A DNA stretch of 64,000 nucleotides from Ancylobacter defluvii (GCF_018390605.1 NZ_JAHBGD010000005.1:620001-684000), one strand, 5' to 3'; numbered from the stretch's first letter, positions 34,956-44,236 are shown. Program-made: numbers and translations. Notes: generated from the sequence alone by a model not told the origin.

Positions 34956-36275
34956 TCAACTGCGCAGGTTCTCGCGGAAGGTGCGCCCGGTGTAATCCTT
35001 GCGGTAGATGCCGCGGCGCTGCAGTTCCGGCACCACCGATTTGACGAACTGGGCGTAGCCGCTCGGCGTCAGCGAAGGCACGATGACGAAGCCGTCGCAG
35101 GCCTCGGACTCGAACAGGTCCTGCATGTGGTCGGCGATCATCTCGGGGGTGCCGATGAGCTGGGGCGTCAGCTCGCTGATGCCGAAATGCTGACCGGCCT
35201 CGCGAAGGGTGAGGTTCTTCTTCTCGCTGCCCTTCAGGATGTTGTCGAACACGCCGCGCGAGCCCTGGTTGATCTCCATATCGACCAGCGGCTTGTCGAG
35301 CGGATAGCCCGACAGGTCGACGCCCATGGCGTTGGAGATTTCGGCGACGCCAAGCTCGGGGCTGACCAGCGAATTGAGGTATGCCGCCTTCTCCTTGGCG
35401 ATGCTTTCGGTCTCGCCGACGATGATGTCGATGGCGGGCAGAACGGCGCAGTGATTTGGCGGACGCCCGTTCTTGTCCAGGCGCGACTTGATGTCGGCAT
35501 AGAAGGCCTGCATCTCGGCCTTGTCGTGCTGCAGGGTGAACAGCACTTCGGCCCAGCGACCGGCGAATTCGCGGCCGCGCTCCGAGGAACCCGCCTGCAT
35601 CAGCACCGGGCTGGTCTGGGGGGAGCGCGGGGTCTGCAAGGGGCCGCGGGTCTTCACCCACTTGCCTTCGAAATTGACGTAATGGACCTTGTCCGGATCG
35701 GCATAGACGCCGTTCTTGCGGTCGAGGATGAGCGCGTCCTCGTCCCAGGAGTTCCACAAGGCCTGGCAGGCCTCGATGACCTCCTCGGCATGGTCGTAGC
35801 GCAGGCCGCGCTCCATGAGCTTGTCCATGCCGAAATTCTGCGCCTCGCGATCATTCGCCGAGGTCACGACGTTCCATGCCGCGCGCCCACCGCTGATGTG
35901 GTCGAGCGAGGCGAAGGCGCGGGCGATGTGGAACGGGTGGTAGAACGCCGTCGACATGGTCGCCGCGAGGCCGAGGTGCTGCGTCACCGCCGCCATGCGG
36001 GAGAGAAGCTGCAGCGGCTCCAGCAGGAAGATCTGGCCGGGCTGGCGCAAATTGGCGGCGAAGCTTTTGCCGAAGGTATCGAACAGAGTCAGCACATCGA
36101 CGAAGAACAGGCCGTCGAACTTCCCCTCTTCAAGTATGCGGGCAATGTTTTCGTAGCGCTTGGGATCGAGCGCATCGACGGCGTCGCTTTCATCATGCCG
36201 CCAGCTTCCGTTGTGATGCCAGTTCGGCCCCGCAATGCAGAAACCAATGAAATGCATTTGCCTCGGCACGCCCAT
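34956..36275 (-). CDS. FMN-dependent monooxygenase, NtaA/SnaA/DszA family (copy 3)
   Basis: A 439-aa flavin monooxygenase heading the seven-gene minus-strand operon (monooxygenase, binding protein, two permeases, ATPase, reductase, aminotransferase). Landmarks are GKFDGLFFVDVLTLFDTFG, LGLAATMSTAFYHPFHIAR, SGGRAAWNVVTSANDREAQN, TRGPLQTPRSPQTSPVLMQAG (anchors TRGPL and MQAG) and PELQRRGIYRKDY. It is more distant from copies 1 and 2 than they are from each other. ATG 36275 is used, with GTG 36278 and ATG 36257 possible. The expected reaction is oxidative C-N or C-S cleavage of the imported compound. Confidence 0.9.
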   Translation of the reverse strand: MGVPRQMHFIGFCIAGPNWHHNGSWRHDESDAVDALDPKRYENIARILEEGKFDGLFFVDVLTLFDTFGKSFAANLRQPGQIFLLEPLQLLSRMAAVTQHLGLAATMSTAFYHPFHIARAFASLDHISGGRAAWNVVTSANDREAQNFGMDKLMERGLRYDHAEEVIEACQALWNSWDEDALILDRKNGVYADPDKVHYVNFEGKWVKTRGPLQTPRSPQTSPVLMQAGSSERGREFAGRWAEVLFTLQHDKAEMQAFYADIKSRLDKNGRPPNHCAVLPAIDIIVGETESIAKEKAAYLNSLVSPELGVAEISNAMGVDLSGYPLDKPLVDMEINQGSRGVFDNILKGSEKKNLTLREAGQHFGISELTPQLIGTPEMIADHMQDLFESEACDGFVIVPSLTPSGYAQFVKSVVPELQRRGIYRKDYTGRTFRENLRS

Positions 36276-36498
36276 CACCCCTGCGTAGCGACACGACGGC
36301 TCGTTGTCGGACAGCCTCCATCAGGAGGCTCGCCGCACTGGTAACTCGTCCGCGTCAATCTCAATGACGAGAACCGTAATGATGGAAAAATCGAATATCA
36401 ATACCAAATATGCTGCGCCGCACTCCGGGATGCATATTTGCTGAGCGCTGCCAAATTTATGAGCGACTGCCTAGCCACGCAGGTCTCGGTTTGGGCAA

Positions 36499-36519
36499 AA
36501 CCCGTGCGTCGCACGGGTT
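36499..36519 (-). terminator. Hairpin in the gap downstream of the TetR gene
   Basis: Perfect 9-bp arms AACCCGTGC / GCACGGGTT with a 3-nt loop, followed on the minus strand by TTTTG. It lies about 110 nt after the TetR stop and before the monooxygenase operon, so it may separate the two minus-strand units. The 353-bp gap (36276-36628) shows no supported gene, and its part near 36360-36420 is AT-rich and may hold the operon promoter. Confidence 0.45.
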
Positions 36520-36628
36520 GCGCCGACGCTTGGCGCGCGGTTCGGTGTCGGCACGGTGGCTGTTCGGGGGTGTGGATGCGCCCTGCGCCGAAAGGTGCAT
36601 CGGTGCGCATAAAATCGATAATTCCTCG

Positions 36629-37339
36629 CTATGAACCCGGCGTTTGGTCGCGTGGTTCTATCCATTCCGGCAGGTAGCAGCGCAAATAGGCAGTGACGGC
36701 GCGCACGCCCTCCTCAATGGATTCGTCGGTGATGCTTTGGTTCTGGCTGTAGGACAGCGCCCAGATGCCGTCGGCAATGGCGAGCGAGGTGGCGAGCTTG
36801 CCGATCCAATCCTTGATCGGCGGCATGACGAAATGACGGTCGAACATCTCGGCGCGGGTGCGCGAGACCGCCAGCGTGCCGGCCATGTCGCGCTGGCGAA
36901 CCTCGGCGCTGATGCTGGCTCCCAGGAACAGGCGCATGAGCGGAACGTGCTCGTTATAGAAGCGGGCGGACGTGCGGATGCGCCAGCCGATCAGCTCCTG
37001 CCAGTTGGCAGGTGGCGACGGCGGAGCTTCGATCGAGCGGGCGACAAGGCGCTCCAGATAATCTTCCGCCAGGGCGACGAGCGCGGCCTCCTTATTGGGG
37101 AAGAAGTGGTAGATGGAGGCGGGTGGAACGCCGGCCTGCTCGGCGATCTGGTACAGCCCCACTTCGCTGACGTCATGTTCCTGCAGTAGGGCGTCGGTGG
37201 CCTCGATCAGTGCCTTGAGGCGAATCTGGCCGCGGCGCCGACGTACAGGGGTCTTGCCGATCGGGTTCGCCTCGCCGGTTCCGTCTTGGGATTCGTCGTC
37301 GACCTCCGGGGCAGGGGCGGGGCGCTCGTTCATTCGCAT
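36629..37339 (-). CDS. TetR family transcriptional regulator
   Basis: A 236-aa repressor. After a polar N-terminal tail (1-37) the HTH occupies about 38-85: LKALIEATDALLQEHDVSEVG, then IAEQAGVPPASIYHFFPNKEAALVAL (anchor SIYHFFPNKEA). The C-terminal ligand domain is all-alpha. ATG 37339 is used with 37333 as an alternative; the much longer open frame upstream is only the antisense of the aminotransferase gene. It is divergent from that class III enzyme and upstream of the monooxygenase operon. Confidence 0.9.
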   Translation of the reverse strand: MRMNERPAPAPEVDDESQDGTGEANPIGKTPVRRRRGQIRLKALIEATDALLQEHDVSEVGLYQIAEQAGVPPASIYHFFPNKEAALVALAEDYLERLVARSIEAPPSPPANWQELIGWRIRTSARFYNEHVPLMRLFLGASISAEVRQRDMAGTLAVSRTRAEMFDRHFVMPPIKDWIGKLATSLAIADGIWALSYSQNQSITDESIEEGVRAVTAYLRCYLPEWIEPRDQTPGS

Positions 37340-37419
37340 GGCATTCCTTGCTGTCGCTGACAGGCTAGCCGTCGTGGCAAGGTGGAGCAAATACGGAAAA
37401 TTTGTAACCGGCGGGAGAT

Positions 37420-37440
37420 TGATAATCGATAAATCTATCA
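37420..37440. promoter_or_regulatory. Candidate TetR operator TGATA-N11-TATCA
   Basis: A 21-bp inverted repeat with 5-bp arms and a centre containing ATCGAT, in an AT-rich patch of the 210-bp divergent gap between the TetR gene and the class III aminotransferase gene. Its location is right for autoregulation and control of the divergent gene. Confidence 0.35.
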
Positions 37441-37549
37441 TTACCGTGAGGGGAGGCATCGCCGCGAGCTGACGATCCGCTTTCCGACGCGCCGCGTTGT
37501 CCCTTTTGCGGCGGTCTCTTTCCTCGATCAACCCCGAAGGCTTCACCCG

Positions 37550-38845
37550 ATGAGCTGGACCAATTCGCGCAATGCCGAACTCAAGCAACGGGCAGCCCAG
37601 GTGATCCCGGGCGGCATGTATGGGCACGAATCCACCGCCCTGCTGCCGGCCGACTTTCCGCAGTTCTTCCGCCGCGCCGAAGGTACGCGGCTGTGGGACG
37701 CGGATGATAATGAATATATCGACTATATGTGCGCCTATGGTCCCAACCTGCTCGGCTATCGCCAGCCGGAGGTCGACGCCGCGGTGCGGGCGCAGATGCA
37801 GCTCGGCGACACGCTGACCGGCCCCTCCGAGATCATGGTGACGCTGGCCGAGGACATGGTCGCCATGCTCAGCCCTGCCGACTGGGCGATGTTTTGCAAG
37901 AACGGCACCGACGCCACCTCGATGGCGACGGTGATCGCCCGCGCCCATACCGGCAAGCGCAAGATCCTGGTCGGCAAGGGCGTCTATCACGGCGCCGCGC
38001 CCTGGTGCACGCCGGGACCGGCCGGCATCCTCTCCGAGGATCGCGGCCATATCGTCTATTACCGCGACCAGGACCCGCAGAGCCTCGCCGAGGCGGTGGC
38101 GGCGCATGCCGGCGACATCGCCGCGGTGTTCGCCACCCCGTTCCGCCACGAGACCTTTCGCGACCAGTCCGAGCCCGACGCCACCTTCGCCCGCGAGGCG
38201 CGCCGCCTGTGCGATGCCGAGGGCGCGGTGCTGGTGCTCGACGAGGTGCGCGCCGCCTTCCGCCTGTCGCGCGACGGCGCCTGGGCGGCACTGGGCGTCA
38301 AGCCGGACCTCACCTCGATCGGCAAGGTGATCGGCAATGGCCAGCCGATTTCGGCGCTGGTCGGGCTGGAGCCCCTGCGCAAGGCGGCCTCCAGCGTCTA
38401 TGTCACCGGCTCGTTCTGGTTCTCGGCGGTGCCGATGGCGGCGGCGGTGGCGACGCTGAAGATCATCCGCGAGAGCGACTATCTGGAGCGCCTCCAGCGC
38501 ACCGGCCGGCTGCTGCGCGAAGGGCTGGCGGCGCAGGCGGCGGCGCACGGCTTCGCGCTGCGCCAGACCGGGCCGGTGCAGATGCCGCAAATCCTGTTCG
38601 AAGACGATCCGGAGATGCGGCTCGGCTATTTCTGGGCTGCGGCGGCGGTGCGGCGTGGGGTGTATCTGCACCCCTACCACAACATGTTCATCAACGCCGC
38701 GTTGACCGAGACGGATGTCGCGCAGACGCTGGAGGCAACCGACGCGGCGTTCACGGCGCTGAAGGCGCAGGACCGTGCCGGCCTGCCGCTGGAGCGTCCG
38801 GTGGTGCGCGACCGGCTGGAGCGGGCGGCGCTGCTCTCGGCGTGA
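37550..38845 (+). CDS. Class III aminotransferase (glutamate-1-semialdehyde aminomutase-like)
   Basis: A 431-aa fold-type I PLP enzyme. K259 (SIGKVIGNG) is the cofactor lysine and D231 (LVLDEVRAAFR) binds the pyridine nitrogen. The NGTDA stretch at 118-122 (with CKNGTDATSMA) matches the phosphate-binding loop of the GSA aminomutase group. True HemL carries different surroundings and normally sits alone, so this is more likely a catabolic aminotransferase acting on an amine or beta-amino acid. It is divergent from a TetR gene and next to the monooxygenase operon, which suggests joint use. Confidence 0.87.
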   Translation: MSWTNSRNAELKQRAAQVIPGGMYGHESTALLPADFPQFFRRAEGTRLWDADDNEYIDYMCAYGPNLLGYRQPEVDAAVRAQMQLGDTLTGPSEIMVTLAEDMVAMLSPADWAMFCKNGTDATSMATVIARAHTGKRKILVGKGVYHGAAPWCTPGPAGILSEDRGHIVYYRDQDPQSLAEAVAAHAGDIAAVFATPFRHETFRDQSEPDATFAREARRLCDAEGAVLVLDEVRAAFRLSRDGAWAALGVKPDLTSIGKVIGNGQPISALVGLEPLRKAASSVYVTGSFWFSAVPMAAAVATLKIIRESDYLERLQRTGRLLREGLAAQAAAHGFALRQTGPVQMPQILFEDDPEMRLGYFWAAAAVRRGVYLHPYHNMFINAALTETDVAQTLEATDAAFTALKAQDRAGLPLERPVVRDRLERAALLSA

Positions 38846-38866
38846 GTGCCGGTGATTCTGAGCGGC

Positions 38867-38949
38867 GCCAGTCCATAAACGGACTGGCTCGCAGCGTCTG
38901 CGGAGTGGTTCCCCGCCAAAGGGCGCATTCCGGGGCGCACTTTGGCGGG
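38867..38949 (+). terminator. Two consecutive hairpins after the class III aminotransferase gene
   Basis: The first has 8-bp arms GCCAGTCC / GGACTGGC (38867-38888). The second has 10-bp arms CCCGCCAAAG / CTTTGGCGGG (38912-38949). They lie between convergent stops (38845 and 39017) and probably end transcription from both sides, though no clear T-tract follows. Confidence 0.55.
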
Positions 38950-39016
38950 CTGTCGCCGTGATAGGCGGATCCGCCCGTCGATGGCGATAGCCGGCGCGGC
39001 GCGCGGCATCAGCGGG

Positions 39017-40690
39017 TCATGCGTGCACTTCGATCAGCTGCATCATGCCGAGTTCTTCGTGGTTCATCATGTGGCAGTGCAGCACGTATTTTCCGACATA
39101 GTCGAGAAAGCGCGAGCGGATGGTGATGCTGCCGTTGCGCGGCAGGACGACCGTGTCGAGCCAGACCGACGGCACGTATTCCCCGTTCACCTTTACCAGC
39201 TCGAACGGATTAACGTGGATGTGGAAGATGTGGTCATGGAAGTGGAGGTTGACGATCTCCCATTCCTCGATCGCACCAAGTTTTATGCGGTGATCGATGC
39301 GGTTGATATCGAAGCTGCGCCCATCGACCAGGAAGCTGAACTCCCTCCAATGCGCTGCGGCGTCGTTCTCGGGTAGGTCGGCCGAAAAGGTCAGCCGCCG
39401 GCGGTTGGTTATTTCCTCATCGCGGATGGAAGCCAGGGGCGGCGGGGCGAGGCGGCCGGGCAGCGGCATGGGCAGCGGCTCGCCCTCGACCTTCACCCGC
39501 GCGATCGGCCCGAACGGCGAGGGATAGCCCTGATTATAGGGCAGGGCCTTCAGGTCGTAAGTGCCGGGCGTACCGGCCTTCACCAGCACGTCGATGCGCT
39601 GGCCGGGCGCGATCAGCAGCGCGTCCTTGCGCTCCGGCTGGTCGGTGCAGATCTGCCCCTCGCCGATGATGACGAGGCCGATGCCGTCGCGGGCGATGGC
39701 GTGAAACTGGTGACTGTCCAACGCAAGGAACAGGTCGTCCTGATAGCCGGCATGCACCAGGCGCCAGCGCTGCACTTCGCCCGGCCGCATGGTGATCGTC
39801 GGATTGCGCTGGCCGTTCAACGAGAGGAAGCGGGTCGACGTCTCGGAGAACAGAGCATCGAATCCCTCGACCATGCCAAAGCCGTCGAACACCACTTCGC
39901 CCAGCACCATGGTGAGGTCCTTGGCTGCCGCGACCTCCGGAACCTGTTCCGGGCCGTCTTCGATGACGATGGCGCCCACCATGCCGCTCGATAGCTGGAT
40001 ATCGGCGGATCCATGATGATGGGGATGGTACCAGTAGGTACCGCGAGGATGATCCTCGGGAATGCGGATCTCGACGTCATAGCTCTGGCCGGGCTCCATG
40101 GTGCGCAGCACGTTGTCGGAGATGCCGTCGGGGCTGGTATGGGCGCCGTGAAAGTGAAAATTGGTCAGGTTGAGCATATGCGGCTGGTTCATCTGCAGCG
40201 GCATGGTCTCGCGATTGGGCGGCAGGTCGTTGATGAGCCGGATGCGCAGCACGTCGCCCGGCTGCAACCGCAAGGTCGGCCCGGGCATCATCCCCTCATA
40301 GCCGCGCAAATGCAGCTGGTAGCCGCCGATCTCCTGCCATGAATAGGCGGCCCGAAGCGTGGTGCGCAGTTCGCCTTTCTCCGAGCGGCGGATTTCCGGC
40401 TGGCGTAGCGGCTCACCCTCCACGAAGGCTATTCGCCGCGGTCCGCCACCCGGGCGGACCGGCTCGCGGACCCGTTGTGCTCCACTGCCGGCGGGCGGGC
40501 TCGGACTGTCGTGCTGCATGGACGCCGCATCGACCTGCGAGACCAGCAGACCGGCGACGCTTGGGGTGATCATGCCGACCATGCCGCCGGCGATGAAGCT
40601 ACGGCGCGAGGGGTGGGTTTCGATGACATCCGCATGCACCGACGCACCGGCTACCGAAGCGGCCAGATCACACTTTGCCTGCTCGTCCAT
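39017..40690 (-). CDS. Tat-exported multicopper oxidase (copy 1)
   Basis: A 557-aa periplasmic copper oxidase with three cupredoxin-like domains. A Tat signal is at about 28-48 (SRRSFIAGGMVGM). All copper-site motifs are present: HFHG (about 178), WYHPHHHG, HIFHIH and HCHMMNHEELGMM, the last giving the type 1 Cys and axial Met. Such enzymes oxidise cuprous ions, phenols or metals with reduction of oxygen to water. A G-rich ribosome site precedes ATG 40690. It is followed upstream by a second, related oxidase gene at 40919, with a 228-bp gap containing an AT-rich promoter-like stretch near 40730-40790. Confidence 0.92.
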   Translation of the reverse strand: MDEQAKCDLAASVAGASVHADVIETHPSRRSFIAGGMVGMITPSVAGLLVSQVDAASMQHDSPSPPAGSGAQRVREPVRPGGGPRRIAFVEGEPLRQPEIRRSEKGELRTTLRAAYSWQEIGGYQLHLRGYEGMMPGPTLRLQPGDVLRIRLINDLPPNRETMPLQMNQPHMLNLTNFHFHGAHTSPDGISDNVLRTMEPGQSYDVEIRIPEDHPRGTYWYHPHHHGSADIQLSSGMVGAIVIEDGPEQVPEVAAAKDLTMVLGEVVFDGFGMVEGFDALFSETSTRFLSLNGQRNPTITMRPGEVQRWRLVHAGYQDDLFLALDSHQFHAIARDGIGLVIIGEGQICTDQPERKDALLIAPGQRIDVLVKAGTPGTYDLKALPYNQGYPSPFGPIARVKVEGEPLPMPLPGRLAPPPLASIRDEEITNRRRLTFSADLPENDAAAHWREFSFLVDGRSFDINRIDHRIKLGAIEEWEIVNLHFHDHIFHIHVNPFELVKVNGEYVPSVWLDTVVLPRNGSITIRSRFLDYVGKYVLHCHMMNHEELGMMQLIEVHA

Positions 40691-40918
40691 GACTTTGCCC
40701 CCCGTCTGCTCTCTCTCAGGAGAGTTTGGTCAATGAAGCAAGAATTTGCAGGATTATTCAATCTAATTCGAAGATAAAATCTACCTTCGGGCGTTGGCAG
40801 TGCTGCCGTTCGAAGATCGGGAATCTCCTTGCGGTATGCATGCCGGGGGCTGATCTAGTGCTGCCAATGTCGGCGATAAGTGGTGGCGGCGTCTCCTGAA
40901 GGATCAGGGACGGTGAGG

Positions 40919-42493
40919 TCAGGCCTGCACTTCCACGATCTGCATCATGCCGAGTTCTTCATGGTTCATCATGTGGCAGTGCAGGACGAAGCGGCCGGCA
41001 TAATCCAGGAAGCGGGAACGGAAGGTCACGCTGCCCAGACGCGGGACGATGACGGTATCGCGCCAGTCCGCCTCGGCGACGGGTAGGTCGTTGACCGCGG
41101 CCAGTTGAAACGGATTGGTATGGATGTGGAAGACGTGGTCGGATTCGTCCTCGTTGATCACCTTCCATTCCTCCACCGCCCCCAGCCTGATCCGCTGGTC
41201 GACGCGGTCCGGATCGAAGCGTTGGTCGCAGATGAGGAAGGTGAATTCCTGATAATTCGCGGCCGGAGGATATTCCGGCACGATCGTTCTGAGCGGCAGT
41301 TCCCGTTTGTTGGTTACCTCCTCGGCGGCGATCGTCTTGAGCGGCGATCTGCCGCCCAACGTCGCCGGGAGGGTCATCGCCATCGGTTCGCCTTCGACGA
41401 CGATTTTCGCCAGCGGACCGGTCGGGGAGGGGTAGCCTTGATCGTTGGCGATCGCCCGCAGCCAGTAGGTGCCGGGTGCGCCAGCCCGCACCAGCACGTC
41501 GGCGCGCTGGCCGGGCGCCATCAACTGAGCCGTCAGGCTCCCAATCTCCGGCCGTCGGATGCCGTCATAGGCTATCGGATGCAGTTCATGCCCTTCCAGC
41601 GCGAGATTGAGATTGTTCTCATGGCCGGCGTGGATCAGGCGCCAGCGCCGCACCTCGCCGGGCCGCAGACGGATCACCGGCTCACGCTGCCCGTTGACGG
41701 AGAGGAAGCGCGGCACGCCTTCCGGCCACATCGTGTCATAGGTCTCGATGGTGCCGCGATAGTCGAACAGCACCTCGTTGAGCAGCAGCACCTGGTCCGT
41801 CGCGTCGCGGATTTCGGGAATGTCGTCGAAGTCACCTTCGATGATCAGCGCGCCGGCCATGCCGCTGGTCAATTGGATGTCGGCGCTGCCGTGCTTGTGC
41901 GGATGGTACCAGCAGGTCCCGCATGTGTGGTCCTCCGGTATGGCGATTTCGATGTCGTAGCTCCGGCCCGGTTCCATCACGCGGAAGATGTTGTCGGCGA
42001 TGCCGTTGGGGCTGACATGCCCGCCATGAAAATGGAAATTGGTCGAGTTGAACTGGTGCGGCAGCGTCATGTCGTCCGGCATCGAATCCGGGTTGGGCGG
42101 CAGGTCGTTGACCAGTCTGATACGCAGCACGTCACCCGGCTTCACTCTTAGCGTCGGGCCGGGAATGCCGCCTTCATAAGTGCGCAGCGAGAGCCGGTAG
42201 CCGCCGAGGCTCTTATAGCCATAAGCAACTTTCAGTTCGGTCCTGAGTTCGCCCTTTATCGAACGGCGGACTTCGGGCTCGACAAGCGCGGCGTTCCGGT
42301 CCCAGGGAGCGCGCGGCGCTCCGCGCCCGAGAGGGTGCCCGCCGTGGGCTTCCGCCGTTTCACTCGCTGCGCTGCTTCGTACGACCAAGGCGGCAGCGAG
42401 GCCCGAGGCCATAGCCAACGCCCCGAAACCGGCGCTGCTCAACAGGTGCCGGCGCGAGAGGGAGCCAAGACCTGCCTTCGCAACGAAGGGCAT
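40919..42493 (-). CDS. Tat-exported multicopper oxidase (copy 2)
   Basis: A 524-aa paralogue of the preceding oxidase. The Tat signal is LSRRHLLSSAGFGALAMA. Copper motifs HFHG, WYHPHKHG, HVFHIH and HCHMMNHEELGMM are complete. I place the start at ATG 42493 because GGGAGAGG lies 4 nt before it; the open frame continues to an ATG at 42559 that has no such site and would bury the signal. In this copy the type 2/3 motif has K in place of the third His (HPHKHG) and the nearby CGTC replaces RGTY. Both are laccase-like, and the substrate is unknown. Confidence 0.92.
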   Translation of the reverse strand: MPFVAKAGLGSLSRRHLLSSAGFGALAMASGLAAALVVRSSAASETAEAHGGHPLGRGAPRAPWDRNAALVEPEVRRSIKGELRTELKVAYGYKSLGGYRLSLRTYEGGIPGPTLRVKPGDVLRIRLVNDLPPNPDSMPDDMTLPHQFNSTNFHFHGGHVSPNGIADNIFRVMEPGRSYDIEIAIPEDHTCGTCWYHPHKHGSADIQLTSGMAGALIIEGDFDDIPEIRDATDQVLLLNEVLFDYRGTIETYDTMWPEGVPRFLSVNGQREPVIRLRPGEVRRWRLIHAGHENNLNLALEGHELHPIAYDGIRRPEIGSLTAQLMAPGQRADVLVRAGAPGTYWLRAIANDQGYPSPTGPLAKIVVEGEPMAMTLPATLGGRSPLKTIAAEEVTNKRELPLRTIVPEYPPAANYQEFTFLICDQRFDPDRVDQRIRLGAVEEWKVINEDESDHVFHIHTNPFQLAAVNDLPVAEADWRDTVIVPRLGSVTFRSRFLDYAGRFVLHCHMMNHEELGMMQIVEVQA

Positions 42494-42687
42494 CAAACCT
42501 CTCCCAGAGCTAGCGTCACAGTCACCGAAACGGCAGGCCTCGCTAAAGCCCGAGGTCATCGTATCAAGCCACGGAAACCCGGCAACTACTTCGATCGGGA
42601 AGTGGTTTTAATTTTGATGCTTCTTAGAGTACTTGCCCGCCGACATGGGGAAATTCGAAGATCGGAGGCTCCGCGCATCAGAGGCGG

Positions 42688-44202
42688 TCATTCGCCTCGG
42701 GGATAGCGTTGCGCATCCTCAAGCACGTTCAGGTCCATATGGTTGCGCATGTAGCGCTCGGAGGCCTGCTGCAGGGGCTGGAAATCCCATGGATAATAGG
42801 CGCCGTTGCGCAGTGCCTGGTAAACGACATGCCGTCGTGCCTGGCTGGCCCGCACCTCGGCGTCGAAGCGGGCGAGGTCCCAGCGGGCGTGCATGGCGGC
42901 GAGCATCCGGGCCAGTTGCTCCGCGCATGCCGGGTAGTCCGCCCGGTTGACCAATTCGTGCGGGTCGTCGTCGAGATTGGTCAGGATTGGCGGATCGAGT
43001 TCGCACAGCACGAGCTTCCACGGGCCGTCACGCAAGGCCACCAGCGGCGCATAGGAGCCTTCCGCCGCATATTCCATCGGCACCGGCCCGCGCGTGCCCA
43101 GCCCCAGCATGGTTGGGACGAGGCTCTCGCCATCGGTCCACGGCATGATGCCGGAGAGATCGAGCCCGGTGAGATCGGCAAGCGTCGGCAGCACGTCGAG
43201 CGTCGAGACCGGGTCGTCGATCCGGCCGGGAGCGACCGCCGGCGCGGCGATCATCAGCGGTACGCGCGCGGAGCCTTCGAAGAAGTTCATCTTGAACCAC
43301 AGTCCGCGCTCGCCGAGCATGTCGCCATGATCGGAGACGAAGACGATGATGGTGTCGTTCGCCATTCGGCCGCGTTCGAGGATATCGAGCAATTCGCCGA
43401 TCTTCTCGTCGATGTAGGAGATGTTGGCGAAATAGGCCCGGCGCGAGCGGCGCACATCCTCCGGCGTCACATGGCCGTTGGCATGGTCGCTCGCCAGCAT
43501 GAGCCGCTGCGCATGCGGGTCCTGCTGCGCGAAGGGAATCGGCGGGACCATGGGATCGAGCGCCGGACAGTCCCCGTAAAGATCCCAAAAACGCCGGCGG
43601 GCGACATAGGGGTCGTGCGGGTGGGTGAAGCTGACGGTCAGGCACCAGGGGCGGTTATCCTGCCGCCGCGCCAGATCATAGAGCTTGCGTCCGGCGTGAT
43701 AGGCCACCTCGTCGTCATATTCGAGCTGGTTGGTGATCTCGGCCACCCCGGCACCGGTGACGGAGCCAAGATTGTGATACCACCAATCGATGCGCTGGCC
43801 CGGCTTGGTGTAATCCGGCGTCCAGCCGAAATCGGCGGGATAGATGTCGGTGGTCAACCGCTGCTCGAAGCCGTGCAGTTGATCCGGCCCGACGAAATGC
43901 ATCTTGCCCGACAGCGCGGTGTGATAGCCGGCGCGGCGCAAATGGTGGGCGAAGGTCGGGATGTCGGAGCTGAACTCCGCCGCATTGTCATAGACCCGCG
44001 TGCGGCTGGGCAATTGCCCCGACATGAACGAGGCGCGGGCCGGGGCACAGAGCGGGCTCGCCGTGTAGCCGTTCGCGAACCGGGCGGAGCGCTTCGCCAG
44101 CGACTTCAGATGCGGCGCATGCAGAAACCCGGCCGGTCCGTCGGGGAATAGCGTCCCGTTCAACTGATCGACCATGAAGATGAGGATGTTCGGCTGGGGC
44201 AT
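42688..44202 (-). CDS. betC: Choline-sulfatase
   Basis: A 504-aa sulfatase that hydrolyses choline-O-sulfate to choline and sulfate. C52 in CAPARAS is the residue converted to formylglycine, at the same place as in characterised BetC. The metal-binding N-terminus is NILIFMVDQ (4-12), and SDHGDMLGERGLW carries the second metal site. There is no signal peptide, as expected for the cytoplasmic enzyme, and the family C-terminal segment (HVVYQALRNGAYYPWDFQP, anchors ALRNG and PWDF) is present. It is immediately downstream of a choline-type binding protein and near the choline-sulfate LysR, which supports the assignment. Confidence 0.95.
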   Translation of the reverse strand: MPQPNILIFMVDQLNGTLFPDGPAGFLHAPHLKSLAKRSARFANGYTASPLCAPARASFMSGQLPSRTRVYDNAAEFSSDIPTFAHHLRRAGYHTALSGKMHFVGPDQLHGFEQRLTTDIYPADFGWTPDYTKPGQRIDWWYHNLGSVTGAGVAEITNQLEYDDEVAYHAGRKLYDLARRQDNRPWCLTVSFTHPHDPYVARRRFWDLYGDCPALDPMVPPIPFAQQDPHAQRLMLASDHANGHVTPEDVRRSRRAYFANISYIDEKIGELLDILERGRMANDTIIVFVSDHGDMLGERGLWFKMNFFEGSARVPLMIAAPAVAPGRIDDPVSTLDVLPTLADLTGLDLSGIMPWTDGESLVPTMLGLGTRGPVPMEYAAEGSYAPLVALRDGPWKLVLCELDPPILTNLDDDPHELVNRADYPACAEQLARMLAAMHARWDLARFDAEVRASQARRHVVYQALRNGAYYPWDFQPLQQASERYMRNHMDLNVLEDAQRYPRGE

Positions 44203-44236
44203 GGCACGCTTCGCGGGACATCGATGAAAGGGCGCG

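Noticed and set aside
36629-38680. A 683-codon frame ending in the TetR sequence
   Set aside because: Only the last 236 codons are TetR. The upstream part is antisense to the class III aminotransferase.
37550-38845. Calling the class III enzyme HemL for tetrapyrrole synthesis
   Set aside because: It lies in a catabolic neighbourhood under a TetR gene, and the active-site surroundings fit the broader aminotransferase group better.
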